A DNA stretch of 56,497 nucleotides from Bradymonadales bacterium (GTDB lineage: Bacteria; Myxococcota_A; Bradymonadia; JAFGEP01), in contig JAFGEP010000092.1 in NCBI GenBank assembly GCA_016931535.1, positions 1 to 56,497 of the forward strand, in the 5' to 3' direction. Both the position numbers and the translations under genes were made by a program. The notes below the pieces were generated by a model. That model was given only the letters and a program-made list of their open reading frames with translations. It was not told where the DNA came from and ran no database searches. This document shows positions 34,339 through 43,997 of the stretch, piece after piece. Positions within the stretch are counted from its first letter, which is position 1. Every line of letters begins with the position of its first letter.

Positions 34339-37300
34339 TCACCCGCGCGGCCGGTAGACCAGCAGCCTGTCCTCGAGCTGGAAACCGAACGCCTCCAGCT
34401 CAGGCCGGAAGGGAGACTGGCCGGCCGGCCGGCCGTCGATAGTCTCCACCTCGAGACGGCGGAACGGCTTGAAGATCGGTGGTCTATCGGTCAGCGCCGC
34501 CAGAGCCGTGAGGGCACGACGGCGGTAGGACCGGTCGCAGGAGGGGTGGAAGTGCAGCGCACGTCCGCTCGCTTCGGCCCACAGCGTGATCTCCCCCGAG
34601 TCGATCACCACGTAGGAGGTCGGAATCCGGCTAACACCCGAGTCAAATGGCCACCGTTGCGACTGGGCTTGTGACAGGGGGGGGAGTAGCGCCGGGTCGC
34701 AGGCGTTGACCAGAAGCGGAGGATCCGATTGCTGGGAGTCGCGCAGCTCCCTGAGTTCGTCTATCGTCTCTGGAAGGGCAAACTGAGCTCCGGCGAGGCC
34801 TTCGATGAAGTAACCTCTTCTCACTTGCCCCAGCATCTCCAGCCTCTCCAGGGTGCGATAGAGCACACCCCAGCTGACCGGGAGCTGCTCCAAGATGGCG
34901 AGATCCTTCGACAGCACCCCGTAGCGGGCCAGCAGTTGCCAGATCAGCCGTTCTGTGGTGTCGAGCTCAGGCTCGGTGAAAGCCCAGGCTCCGCGTGGGG
35001 GCGATCCTCCCCCGAGACGGAGTCCGGGGGAGGTGCCCGCGTAGCGGGCGGAGGGGGTGATCCTAGCCTCTGGCCGAGCGATCCCCTCGCCTCCGAGACT
35101 CCGCCACCCCCCGGCGGTTGCCCATCGGCAACCGCTCGGCGGGTCCCGGCGTCCACTCTCCGGATTCGGCGAAAGTCCAGGCTCCGCGTGGGGGCTCGGC
35201 GGGAGAAGCAGAAACCAGCGTCCCATGCTGAGCGGCTTTCGGCGTACAGGGTGCATTCGTCTCCGGATCGGGGCGTGCGGTCCGGTGCGGAACTGAGAGG
35301 GTCGTCCGGTCAGTGGGTTGAACGGAGATTCGGGGGCGCGGAAACCGGTGGCGATGGCGGTCCTGAGGGTCTCGAAGGAGTCGTTGCCGACCTCGCCCCG
35401 CCACACCAGCTCCCAGAGGCCGGGCATCAGGCGGGAGGGGTCGAGATCGGTCTGTTCCAGCAGGTCCAGCACGAAGGATGCCCCCAGCCGATCGAGGGTC
35501 GATCGGATGAGCTGGAGGGTGTGCTCGTCGCCCTCTCGACGATCCCATCTGCTTGCGGCCGTATTGACGGAAATGTCGGTCGCGGTGGAATCGAAGGGAA
35601 CGGTGTCCGCGGCGGGATCGGGGGTCAGGTCGTACCGGGTGTCCTGCTGCTCGGTGGCGAGGGATGCCAGATCCTGCAGGTAGAACCGCTTGTCCTCTGC
35701 AAAGTAGAGCGCGATCCGCTTCTTGCGCCCAGTGGCCCAGGGGAACCCCGACCAGAGGATCTGCCCGGAGGACACCAGCCGGCTCAACCATTCCGGTCGG
35801 TAGTCCTGGAACCGGGTACTCAGGATCTCCCGCTCCACGATCTCGGCGGGCAACAGCCGTCCCGCCAGCTGGTCCACCAGCAGGAGGAGCCCTTCCTCAC
35901 CGCTCAACCGGCGGTCGAGGTGCAGATGCTGGTGGCGCAGCAAGAACCGCTGGAAGACCGCCAGCGAGCACGGCTCCACCTGGCTGCGCAGGAAAGCCAG
36001 GGAGCGCCTGTGGATGAGATCGAGGTTGGGACGGGTGCAGTACTGAGGGGACGGCTTGGTGCTGACAAACAGCCCTCGGACCAGCTCTCCCCCTTCCGCC
36101 AGGCGGTCCAGGATTTCCGAGATGGCGGCGGCAGGCAGGCCGACCAGCTCGATCAGATCGGACGGGATGCTGGGCCCCAGCCGGCTCATGGCCCGCAGAA
36201 CCCGTTCCTCTTGTTCTTCTCTTGAAGACCGGGCGTCTGGCCGGGCGTCTTCTGGACCAGGCGACGCCGGGGATGTGGTGGCCACCGGTTGGGAAGGTAG
36301 AGAAAGAGAGCCGGCTGCGGGCCGGAGCAGGTGATCTGCCAGCGCCCCTTCTGGGAAGAGATCCCCGTCCAGCGCCTGGTGCCGGGCCGGCTGTCGGTCC
36401 TCCAGGAGCTCCATCTCGTCCGGCTGGAAGGCGATGCGAAGCCGGTCGAGGCTTTCGGTGGGAACCAGGCGATCCTGTCCCCTGACGCGGACCAGGCAGG
36501 CGCGACCATCCGAGATGAGGCGGTTGACCAGGGGGCGGCAATCATCATGGCACCGGGCCTCTACCGAACCGGGGTTGTCGACCGAGTAGGGCAGGTCACC
36601 GACGGTCACCAGGAGCTGGAACAGCTCATCGGCATCCCGGGCCCTGGTGGAACCCGCACGTCCTTGCCACGTCTCTTCTAGCTTGCCGATCACGGCGGGT
36701 TCCAGGAGGTCAGGCAGACTTCCCTGGCTCAGCAGCTGTGCCAGCAGCTCCCGATCGAGGGAAAGGGCCCGCAGCCTCCGTTCGGCCCTGGGCTCGTCGT
36801 ACTGGTACATGAAGGCGGTCATGAACCGGTACATCGCTCCCGCCGCCATGGGAGAAGGGGTGTCCACCTCCCTGACCACCAGCTGGATCCGCCCCGATTC
36901 GATCCGTTCCAGGACCTGGCGGAGGGCGGGAAGGTCCAGGACGTCCTGGAGACACTCCCGGTAGGTCTCGAGCGTCACCGGGTAGTCGGGCCGGTTGCGC
37001 ACCGCCTCCAGCAGATCGGCGGATCGCAGCCGCAACAGCCACAGCGGAGTCCGTCCGCCACCTCGGCTGGACAGCACCAGAAACCGCCCGGCGTTGTGCC
37101 GGAACAGCGTTCCGAACATCGGGATCTCGGTCAGCTCGGCGAGCACCAGCTCGTCTACTCCTCGGGAGGTGATCTGCGCCAGGATGTCCAACGGCAAGGG
37201 GGTTTCCGATGCCGGAGCCCGCAGCAGGATGGCGTTGTCGTCGTACATCACCTGGGGCTCCAGGCCCCACCTTGCCCTCAGGATCCGCCGTACGGCCATG

Positions 37301-39312
37301 GCAAGTGGGGCGTTCACCCGGCTGCCGAAGGTGGACAGGATGGCTACCCGGTGATCACCCAGCTCGTCCAGGAAGTGCTCGACGACCAGGCACTGGTCTG
37401 TGGGGATAGCGCCACCGGACGTTTTCTGAGCTTCGAAGTAGCCGATCAAGGATTCAGCCGCCCGGTCGTCGAGCGGTACCTGGCGTTGCAGCCAGGACTT
37501 GACCTCCGGCCGGTCCAGCTGCCCGGCCATCTGCCGTCTGAAGGCACCGATGGCCTCGCTCAGCTCGAAGTCGCGGCCGAACAGCCCCCCCTTCCAGAAG
37601 GGGCTCTTGCCTGGCTGGCCAGGAGCCGGTCGAACCAGCACCCGGTCCCGTTCGATCTCCTCCACCAGCCAGGTGCTGTTGCCGAACTGGATGATGTCCG
37701 ACACCTGGGTCTCGAAGACGAACTCCTCGTCCAGCTGTCCGAGTCGAGTCTCGCCATCGACCAGGTAGAGGCCGTACTGGCCCTGATCGGGGATGGTTCC
37801 CGCGTGTCGTAGAATGCCGGACAAGGAGCCGCTCAAGCCCCGAATTCGACCGGTGGCGTGATCCCATGTGATCCAGGTGCGTGTCCGGGTAGCGGTCGGC
37901 ACCCGGTCCCGTCCCGCCAGGAGGTCCAGGACCGATCGGAAAAGATCCGGCGACAAGTGGTTGTAAGGGTAGGCGCGCCGGATCAAGGCGAGCAGGTCGT
38001 CGGCGTTCCAGGTTTCCAGGGAGGCTGCGGCTGCCACCTGTTGTGCCAGGACATCGAGGGCGTTTCGCGGTATGCGCAGCGCCTCCACCTGGCCATCGAG
38101 CATCCGTCTGCAGACGACGGCGAGCTCAACCAGGTCCTCCCGGTAGGTGGGGATGAGTCGGCCTTGGCTCTGGGCGTCCAGCAGGTGGCCGGCACGACCG
38201 ACCCGCTGGAGGCCCCGGGTGACGGATCCCGGAGACTGGATCTGCACCACTAGGTCGATGGCTCCCACATCGATGCCCAGCTCCAGGGTACCGGTGGCGA
38301 CCAGAGCCCGCAGCTCGCCGGCTTTGAGGCGGCTCTCCAGGTCGCGGCGCATCGCGCGTGAGATGCTCCCGTGGTGCGCTCGGGCGAGCGGCTCTCCGGC
38401 GAGCTCGTTGAGGTCGTTGGAGATCCGCTCCGCCTGGGCGCGCATCTGCACGAAGATGAGGGTGGAGCGATGGCTGCGGATGAGATCGATCAGCTGGAGA
38501 TAGATCTCGGGCCAGACGCTGTGGTCGGGCAACACCGCGAAGTCGGGCACCGGCGAGGCGACCTGGATGTCGAGCGATTTGCGCAGGCCGGTGTCGACGA
38601 GGTGCACGGCGCGGTAGGACGGAACAGCGTCCTGCTGTCCGTCCGAAGCGCGGCAACCTCCCAGAAACCTCGCCACCTCCTCCACCGGCCGCTGGGTGGC
38701 AGACAGCCCGATGCGGACGAACTCCTTCCCGCCCAGGTGGACCAACCGTTCCAGGCTGACCGCCAGGTGGACGCCACGCTTGTTGCCGCACAAGGCGTGG
38801 ATCTCATCGATGATGACAGTACGAACCGGCCGCAGGATGTCACGGGCTTTTGGAGAGGAGAGAATGAGAAAGAAGGACTCGGGCGTCGTGACCAGGATGT
38901 GGGGAGGCCTCCGGAGCATGGCCGCGCGCTGGCTGGATGGGGTATCTCCCGTCCGCACCGCCATCCGGATGTCATGCAACGGGTACCCTGAGCGCTGGGC
39001 CATTTTTCGGATGCCGACCAGCGGTTCTCCCAGGTTTTTCTCGATGTCGTAGCTGAGGGCCACCAGCGGGGAGATATAGAGCGTGTGGACGCCCGGCTCC
39101 ACTTCCCCTCGCGGGAGGTCTCGGACCAGGGTGTTGATGCTCCACAAAAAGGCGGCCAGCGTCTTGCCACTTCCCGTGGGCGCCAGGATCAGGGTGTTCT
39201 TCCCGTCGGCGATGGAAGGCCAACCCTCCGCTTGAGGCGGGCTGAGCTCCGCAAAACGGGAGCAGAACCACTCTCGGACGGGTGCCTCGAAACGCTGAAG
39301 TACCCGATGCAT
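34339..39312 (-). CDS. lhr: Lhr-family ATP-dependent helicase
   Basis: The 1657-residue superfamily 2 helicase unwinds DNA or RNA:DNA hybrids (Lhr, long helicase-related). N-terminal core: Walker A APTGSGKT (about 44-51), DEIH (about 168-171) and SATQRP (about 204). The middle and C-terminal parts match Lhr: a winged-helix region, VRREI-like strands, and a C-terminal YRTLERLEMLGQVRRGYF segment found in the Lhr-CTD. Typical homologues have about 1500 residues. A ~75-residue extra segment (about residues 1372-1446) is encoded by a structured DNA insertion at 34974-35195 and has no helicase character. GGGGGAC precedes the ATG. DNA repair or RNA metabolism is the probable role. Confidence 0.93.
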   Translation of the reverse strand: MHRVLQRFEAPVREWFCSRFAELSPPQAEGWPSIADGKNTLILAPTGSGKTLAAFLWSINTLVRDLPRGEVEPGVHTLYISPLVALSYDIEKNLGEPLVGIRKMAQRSGYPLHDIRMAVRTGDTPSSQRAAMLRRPPHILVTTPESFFLILSSPKARDILRPVRTVIIDEIHALCGNKRGVHLAVSLERLVHLGGKEFVRIGLSATQRPVEEVARFLGGCRASDGQQDAVPSYRAVHLVDTGLRKSLDIQVASPVPDFAVLPDHSVWPEIYLQLIDLIRSHRSTLIFVQMRAQAERISNDLNELAGEPLARAHHGSISRAMRRDLESRLKAGELRALVATGTLELGIDVGAIDLVVQIQSPGSVTRGLQRVGRAGHLLDAQSQGRLIPTYREDLVELAVVCRRMLDGQVEALRIPRNALDVLAQQVAAAASLETWNADDLLALIRRAYPYNHLSPDLFRSVLDLLAGRDRVPTATRTRTWITWDHATGRIRGLSGSLSGILRHAGTIPDQGQYGLYLVDGETRLGQLDEEFVFETQVSDIIQFGNSTWLVEEIERDRVLVRPAPGQPGKSPFWKGGLFGRDFELSEAIGAFRRQMAGQLDRPEVKSWLQRQVPLDDRAAESLIGYFEAQKTSGGAIPTDQCLVVEHFLDELGDHRVAILSTFGSRVNAPLAMAVRRILRARWGLEPQVMYDDNAILLRAPASETPLPLDILAQITSRGVDELVLAELTEIPMFGTLFRHNAGRFLVLSSRGGGRTPLWLLRLRSADLLEAVRNRPDYPVTLETYRECLQDVLDLPALRQVLERIESGRIQLVVREVDTPSPMAAGAMYRFMTAFMYQYDEPRAERRLRALSLDRELLAQLLSQGSLPDLLEPAVIGKLEETWQGRAGSTRARDADELFQLLVTVGDLPYSVDNPGSVEARCHDDCRPLVNRLISDGRACLVRVRGQDRLVPTESLDRLRIAFQPDEMELLEDRQPARHQALDGDLFPEGALADHLLRPAAGSLSLPSQPVATTSPASPGPEDARPDARSSREEQEERVLRAMSRLGPSIPSDLIELVGLPAAAISEILDRLAEGGELVRGLFVSTKPSPQYCTRPNLDLIHRRSLAFLRSQVEPCSLAVFQRFLLRHQHLHLDRRLSGEEGLLLLVDQLAGRLLPAEIVEREILSTRFQDYRPEWLSRLVSSGQILWSGFPWATGRKKRIALYFAEDKRFYLQDLASLATEQQDTRYDLTPDPAADTVPFDSTATDISVNTAASRWDRREGDEHTLQLIRSTLDRLGASFVLDLLEQTDLDPSRLMPGLWELVWRGEVGNDSFETLRTAIATGFRAPESPFNPLTGRPSQFRTGPHAPIRRRMHPVRRKPLSMGRWFLLLPPSPHAEPGLSPNPESGRRDPPSGCRWATAGGWRSLGGEGIARPEARITPSARYAGTSPGLRLGGGSPPRGAWAFTEPELDTTERLIWQLLARYGVLSKDLAILEQLPVSWGVLYRTLERLEMLGQVRRGYFIEGLAGAQFALPETIDELRELRDSQQSDPPLLVNACDPALLPPLSQAQSQRWPFDSGVSRIPTSYVVIDSGEITLWAEASGRALHFHPSCDRSYRRRALTALAALTDRPPIFKPFRRLEVETIDGRPAGQSPFRPELEAFGFQLEDRLLVYRPRG
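34974..35195. repeat. Structured insertion inside lhr, flanked by direct repeats
   Basis: Twenty-nine-nt flanks CGGYGAAAGYCCAGGCTCCG plus GCGTGGGGGC occur at 34974-35002 and 35167-35195 with two mismatches, 193 nt apart. Between them are three strong hairpins: CCTCCCCCG/CGGGGGAGG (35006-35033), GCCCGC-GTA-GCGGGC (35035-35049) and GCGGTTGCC-CATC-GGCAACCGC (35114-35135). This is a REP-like element. The offset 193 is not a multiple of 3, yet the gene frame stays open through it. Confidence 0.75.
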
Positions 39313-39499
39313 GTCCCCCAGTATCGGCCCCTCCTTCCCGTTCGGTCAAGGCGGGGTATCCGAGAGGCCAGCGCAGCTCCGAACCGGGGGCACCCAAGAG
39401 CCCAGGGTCAAGACCGCAGCCTTCTCCGGTCGATGCCAGTGGTATTGACCGGGCCGATCTTCTCTGACTAGAGGTAGCCCAGTTTTTTGGGAGATCATC

Positions 39500-39745
39500 A
39501 TGCGACTGACCGAAGAACAAAAGCTGAAGCTGGAACAGATTCTGACCGAACGATGGGAAGCGGCCCACGGCTGCTGGATCTGTGGGAGCGACCAGTGGAG
39601 TCTGTCCGAGCGCCTGTTCGAGCTACGCGAGCATGGGGGCGGGAGGCTCCAGCTGGATGGCGCTTCTGTGCCGATTGTCCTGGTCACCTGCCATGGATGC
39701 GGCAATACCGTGATGCTCAACATCGTCGCCCTGGGAATGATGTAG
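39500..39745 (+). CDS. Small zinc-ribbon protein
   Basis: An 81-residue protein with two CxxC knuckles, CWICGS (about 25-30) and CHGCGN (about 64-69). Its helical N-terminus and hydrophobic C-terminus (MLNIVALGMM) fit a zinc-binding fold with a possible membrane or protein-docking tail. GGGAG is seen near -12. It is divergent from lhr (187 nt apart). Family and function are not known to me. Downstream, 39746-39960 has no gene, only an 8-bp TGGAAAGG/CCTTTCCA hairpin and a run of eight T. Confidence 0.7.
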   Translation: MRLTEEQKLKLEQILTERWEAAHGCWICGSDQWSLSERLFELREHGGGRLQLDGASVPIVLVTCHGCGNTVMLNIVALGMM

Positions 39746-39960
39746 AGCGGATATGCCCGGCTCGTCGGAGTGGGCATGGAGCCGCACCGGTACAGCCAGG
39801 TCGCTCTACACGACACGCTGGCTCTGGATCGCTGTTTTTTTCAGGCGAGTGGAGTCCTGGACCCATGGAAAGGCGATTCTTGAGCTGGAGACGTCCTTTC
39901 CAGGCAGGTCCGGAGTCCTGGTGGCTCTGGAGGCAGGGGGCAGAGCGCGCGCTCGGCGTG

Positions 39961-40719
39961 TCAGGGCAAGGCGGTCAAGGCGGTGGTGCCTAGCCAGGTG
40001 GCGCCCAGGCTGGCCCAGGTGCCATCGGCGGGATTGACCTTGTACAGGTTGGCTCCCTGGATGGCAAAGAGCGCGCCATCGACAAAGGTCAGCTCGGAGG
40101 CTCCCGACCAGGTGCTGCTCAGAGCCTGGTAGTTTCCGGTGGCGGGATCGACCTGGTAGAGGATGTCGCCCTGGATGAGATACAGGGCGGTGTCCGTACC
40201 CACCAGGGCGGTGGTGCCGGCATAGCTACTGGGCAAAGAGGTGGCTTCTCCGGTGGTCAGGTCCACTCGATACAGGATCTCGCCTTCCAGCACGAACAGG
40301 GTGGCGGCGGCAAATCCGAGCAGCTGGATGTTGTGATAGGCCCCCGGCAGCGCGGTCCAGGTGCCATCCGCCAGGTTGACCCGGTAGATGACGTTGTTCT
40401 GGGCGATAAACAGCACGTCCCCACCGCAAGCCATGGCATTGGCGCCCGACCAGGTCGCGGTGAGCCCCTGCCAGCTCCCGTCGGCGGGGTTGGCGACATA
40501 GAGCATGTCGCCCTGGACGGCGTACAGCATGTTGTTGCAGCCGACCATGATATTGGCCCCGGACCAGTTGGGCCCCAGGTCTTGCCAGCTCCCATCCTCC
40601 GGGCTGGCCCGGAACAAGGTGCCGTTCTGGACGGCGAACAGGTTGCCGGCCTGGACGGTGCCGGCTGCGGCCAAGGTGATGAGGACGGCCAAGATTCCGA
40701 GTGTTCTGTTTGCGTGCAT
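39961..40719 (-). CDS. Exported six-repeat beta-propeller-like protein
   Basis: A 252-residue protein with a signal peptide (cleavage near VQA/GN). The mature part is almost entirely six repeats of 38 residues of the form LFAVQGxxLYxVNPADGxWxxLxxTWSGA, the last truncated to 36. This pattern suggests a six-bladed beta-propeller of tectonin/Kelch style, which usually binds sugars or proteins. No enzymatic motif is present. GGGAG precedes the ATG. It ends next to nothing recognisable. Confidence 0.82.
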   Translation of the reverse strand: MHANRTLGILAVLITLAAAGTVQAGNLFAVQNGTLFRASPEDGSWQDLGPNWSGANIMVGCNNMLYAVQGDMLYVANPADGSWQGLTATWSGANAMACGGDVLFIAQNNVIYRVNLADGTWTALPGAYHNIQLLGFAAATLFVLEGEILYRVDLTTGEATSLPSSYAGTTALVGTDTALYLIQGDILYQVDPATGNYQALSSTWSGASELTFVDGALFAIQGANLYKVNPADGTWASLGATWLGTTALTALP

Positions 40720-40787
40720 GGTCTGAGCTCCCTGGATTGCGCTTCGAGTCCAACGGGCGGTGAGCAGATCGGGAAATCTGGCCTGCC

Positions 40788-41813
40788 TTAGCCGGTCAGT
40801 GTCAAGATCAGCCCGATGACAAGCAGCACCGCACCTAACGCCAAGGTGACGGCGGACACCACGCCGCGGGTCTTCACCTTGCCGCGAAGCGACCGCACGA
40901 GAGCCTCCTTGGACCGGGTGGTGATGACGAACTTGTGCGAGGAGTCCGATGGCCGACGCATCATCAGGCGGCCATCGCTGTCGTTGACCTCTCCCAGCAC
41001 GTAGACCTGGCTTCCGGTGGGGAGCCCCCGTTCCTCCAGCTCATAGCCGAGCGTGATCTGGCCCTTTGCCATGCTCTTGGGCCTGGGATGGCTGAAGCTC
41101 CCATACCGGAGGTGAAGTGGGTCTTCGGCGGTCAGCGCCTCTTCGCTCTCGAAGGTTTTCAGCAGCTCTTTCGCTTCGATCTCGGCGCCCTCCGGATCGA
41201 CTTCGATGGCTCCGGAAGCGTCCCGCAAGGTAAAGGGGCATCGCTTGGACCGGCTCACGATCCGCTCACTGCGCCGGCCTGTCTGCACGGCTCGGCCTGA
41301 ACCGGAGACCTGGAGCGGAGTCTGCGCCATGCCTTGAACTCCCGGTCTACCTGCCATCGAACCGGGTGGCATGAGGGCGGCTTTCTGTTGGGGCGGATAG
41401 ACAGGTTGCTGCGGGACCTTGCCCATCGCTTGGATCGGGGTTTTGACAGCGGGCTGTGACCCTACTTGGAGCGGCGGCATCACGGCAGGCTGCTGGCCGA
41501 TCTGCTGGGTTTGAGGTGCCGTCGGACCTTCATAGCTGTGATCCACCGACACGGTGTAGTAGACACAATCGGTCTCGGAGAGCTCGCCAACCAGTGGCTC
41601 GTCGCACTCCACGATACCCCGGAGCTCCACCACCTGCGAGAACGCCCCCGCTCCCAGCTCGGAAGCGACGGCGCTCGCAGACTCCTGGAGATCGCCGATC
41701 CCGGCGGTTTCAGCCATCTGCACCTGCCTCAACCCGGAGAGGCTGGATCTTCGGCCGAGCAGGAAAAGGCCGCCTACCACCAGAAAGATGACCCCGATCA
41801 CGATGAGCGCCAT
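40788..41813 (-). CDS. GIDE-domain membrane protein
   Basis: A 341-residue protein with an N-terminal helix (1-20) and a C-terminal helix (about 318-339) framing a GIDE-like domain: VELRGIVECDEPLVGELSET, CPFTLRDASGAIEVDPEGAE and GYELEERGLPTGSQVYVLGEVND. GIDE is known from the eukaryotic E3 ligase MUL1 and from bacterial relatives without RING; no RING cysteines are present here. A Pro/Gln/Met-rich insert (about 95-180) loops out of the domain. GAGGAGA lies before the ATG. Envelope stress or membrane remodelling is speculation. Confidence 0.78.
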   Translation of the reverse strand: MALIVIGVIFLVVGGLFLLGRRSSLSGLRQVQMAETAGIGDLQESASAVASELGAGAFSQVVELRGIVECDEPLVGELSETDCVYYTVSVDHSYEGPTAPQTQQIGQQPAVMPPLQVGSQPAVKTPIQAMGKVPQQPVYPPQQKAALMPPGSMAGRPGVQGMAQTPLQVSGSGRAVQTGRRSERIVSRSKRCPFTLRDASGAIEVDPEGAEIEAKELLKTFESEEALTAEDPLHLRYGSFSHPRPKSMAKGQITLGYELEERGLPTGSQVYVLGEVNDSDGRLMMRRPSDSSHKFVITTRSKEALVRSLRGKVKTRGVVSAVTLALGAVLLVIGLILTLTG

Positions 41814-42077
41814 GTTCTATCTCCTCTGTTGAAGGATCCGGGACTTGACGCTCCTTTCCCCTGTCCGATTGGCCACCGGGAGAGCCCGGTACCCCTGGCT
41901 GATCACGAGGAGCGTCGAGAAAGATTCTCGGTCATGGGCCCGGCCCGGTCAATCGTCTCGCACAAGCTGATGGGGTTGGGTATGATGAGGCTCAACGCTT
42001 GGATGGAAGAGGTTGGATCGGGCGCAAACGGGGCGATACCCCCGTAATCCGGTCCCACAGGAGCAGGGAGTAGGTTC

Positions 42078-42638
42078 ATGACGGGGATCGCTGCCACCGC
42101 CATCATCCACACCAGGGATTTTGTCATCAAGCGTTTCGGACGGGATCGCTGGGCTGAAGTGCTCGAGCGGCTTGGCCAACCCACCAGGGAGCTGCTGGAA
42201 CGTCAGCTGCGACCCCGCTCGTGGGTGGACTACGACCGGGTGGTCGATCTCTTGCGAGCGGTCAAGCACCTGTTGGGGGAACAGACCTCCCATATCCTGG
42301 TCGAGCTGGGCAAGCACAACGGAGAGGCCAACCTGCGCATCACGCAACGCATCATCATGAGGTTGGCCTCGGTTGACCTCGTGCTGCGCATCGCCGCCAG
42401 GTTATGGAAGGGAAGGGTCAACGACGGCGGAACCCTGAAAATCGTGCGCCGTAACCGCGGAAGGGTCACCGTGCTGCTGAGCGAGTTTCCCGACCCACAG
42501 CTGGAGTGGCACGAGTACCTGGTCGGCTGGTTCACCAGGACCATCGAGCTCAGCGGCGGACGGAAGGTCACCGTGGCTCTGACAAAAAGCGGCTCCAGAC
42601 CCTACGAGACCACCGAGTTCGAGTGCCGCTGGGAGTGA
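42078..42638 (+). CDS. TIGR02265/heme-NO-binding-like protein
   Basis: A 186-residue protein. The N-terminal helical part (IIHTRDFVIKRFGRDRWAEV) and the C-terminal EWHEYLVGWFTRTIELSGGR...FECRW pattern resemble TIGR02265 (a family noted in Myxococcales) and the related HNOB/V4R folds. The heme-binding His of HNOB proteins cannot be confirmed. GGGAG precedes the ATG. Its last 37 nt overlap the 3' end of the NTT-family gene on the opposite strand. Confidence 0.55.
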   Translation: MTGIAATAIIHTRDFVIKRFGRDRWAEVLERLGQPTRELLERQLRPRSWVDYDRVVDLLRAVKHLLGEQTSHILVELGKHNGEANLRITQRIIMRLASVDLVLRIAARLWKGRVNDGGTLKIVRRNRGRVTVLLSEFPDPQLEWHEYLVGWFTRTIELSGGRKVTVALTKSGSRPYETTEFECRWE

Positions 42639-43996
42639 TCCTCAACCTCCCGCAACGGGTCGTCCCCCCTTGCCGTTCGTTGCTGCGTCATCTCCCCGAA
42701 GCAGCGGCCGGCAAAGCGTACGATCGTCACCCAGAACACCACCAGCACGGCTGTGATCACGGATAACCACCGCATCGTGTGAAAATCGGAGAAGAAGGCG
42801 GTGATCACCAGCCCCAAAGCCACCGCAGCGGCCTTGGCCAACCGCTGGACGAACATGTCGATGAAGGCCTTGGCCTTGTACTTCTCCTCTCGAGAGGTGG
42901 GCACGTACAGGGCTTCCCGGGCGGATTGGTGAATGGAGTAGGAGAAGCCGCCATCGGCGGTATTCAAGAGGCTACCCATCCAGAGCACGGGGGCGACCAG
43001 AAAGCCGATCGACCCCACTAGCACCGCAACGGGAAGGAACATCAGGGCGCTGGTCATCCCCAGGTGGGTCATCACCGGGCTGGTGACGAACAGCTGGACG
43101 ATCATGGCGACGATATTGGTCAACACGTAGATGGTGGCAAACTGACGATCGATGGCGGAGTTGTCCAGGAAATGGGAAATGGTGGCGGAGAACTGGAAGT
43201 CCATGATGGTGGACACCATTTCGTAGAGGCCCACGATCCCCAGTATGGCCAGCAAATACCTGGATTTCAGCACCAGTTGCCCTCCCTCGAAGGCGGCCTG
43301 GGCCACCGCTTTCGGGGGTTCCGGCGCGGCCGGTTGAAAATCGGCGGCACTACCCCGGGCGGCCACGATCCATCCGGCGGCCTGCGCCATCAGGGCGATG
43401 GCGACGACGATGCCCATGGCGACCCACAGCCATCCCCTGATGCTCAACTGGTCGATCCAGGAGAAGACGACCAGCGAGCCGAAGGCGCCCCCTGCCACGC
43501 CGCCCAGACCGATCAGGCCATACAGCCTGCGCGCTTGCGCGGGGGTCACGCTATCGTTGAGAAAGGCGAAAAAGGTGCTCACCATCACGGTGCTGAACAG
43601 GTCGCCGAACAGGTAGAACGCCCAGACGGTCCCGCCAGACGGTCGGCCGATGACCTGGATGAACAGGAGGTAGCAGCCCAGAAAAAACAAGGAGGCGATG
43701 TGGGTGAGCTGCTGGCGGCGGAACCGCCGAGCCAGCAAGGTGAACAGAAAGGCGGCAGCGAAGGCCACCGCGATATTCAAGACCTTGGCCAGCTGCTCCG
43801 CCTGGGCTGCCCGGAAATGCCACAGGAGCAGATCGAACCCCTCCCGGTCGTAATATCGGATGAACAACCCCTTCTTGAGCGGCTTCAAGATCCAGAAGCT
43901 GGTGATGACCAGGAAGAAGTAGCCGCACATCAGCAGCGAAAGCCGCCACTCGCCCCGCTGGATGTTGAGCACGCCCAGAAAAGGTGCCTTGCGCAA
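42602..43996 (-). CDS. NTT/TLC-family (ATP:ADP translocase-like) membrane protein
   Basis: A 464-residue, ~11-12-helix protein. Its opening GEWRLSLLMCGYFFLVITSFWILKPLKKGLFI resembles the first helix and loop of Npt1/Npt2 nucleotide transporters, with the KPLKK signature. These proteins are known in intracellular parasites and plastids, but homologues exist in many free-living bacteria where the substrate is unknown. The start is TTG, one base after the cobO stop (TGA-T-TTG), which suggests translational coupling. No intervening ribosome site is clear. Confidence 0.78.
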   Translation of the reverse strand: MRKAPFLGVLNIQRGEWRLSLLMCGYFFLVITSFWILKPLKKGLFIRYYDREGFDLLLWHFRAAQAEQLAKVLNIAVAFAAAFLFTLLARRFRRQQLTHIASLFFLGCYLLFIQVIGRPSGGTVWAFYLFGDLFSTVMVSTFFAFLNDSVTPAQARRLYGLIGLGGVAGGAFGSLVVFSWIDQLSIRGWLWVAMGIVVAIALMAQAAGWIVAARGSAADFQPAAPEPPKAVAQAAFEGGQLVLKSRYLLAILGIVGLYEMVSTIMDFQFSATISHFLDNSAIDRQFATIYVLTNIVAMIVQLFVTSPVMTHLGMTSALMFLPVAVLVGSIGFLVAPVLWMGSLLNTADGGFSYSIHQSAREALYVPTSREEKYKAKAFIDMFVQRLAKAAAVALGLVITAFFSDFHTMRWLSVITAVLVVFWVTIVRFAGRCFGEMTQQRTARGDDPLREVEDHSQRHSNSVVS

Positions 43997-43997
43997 A

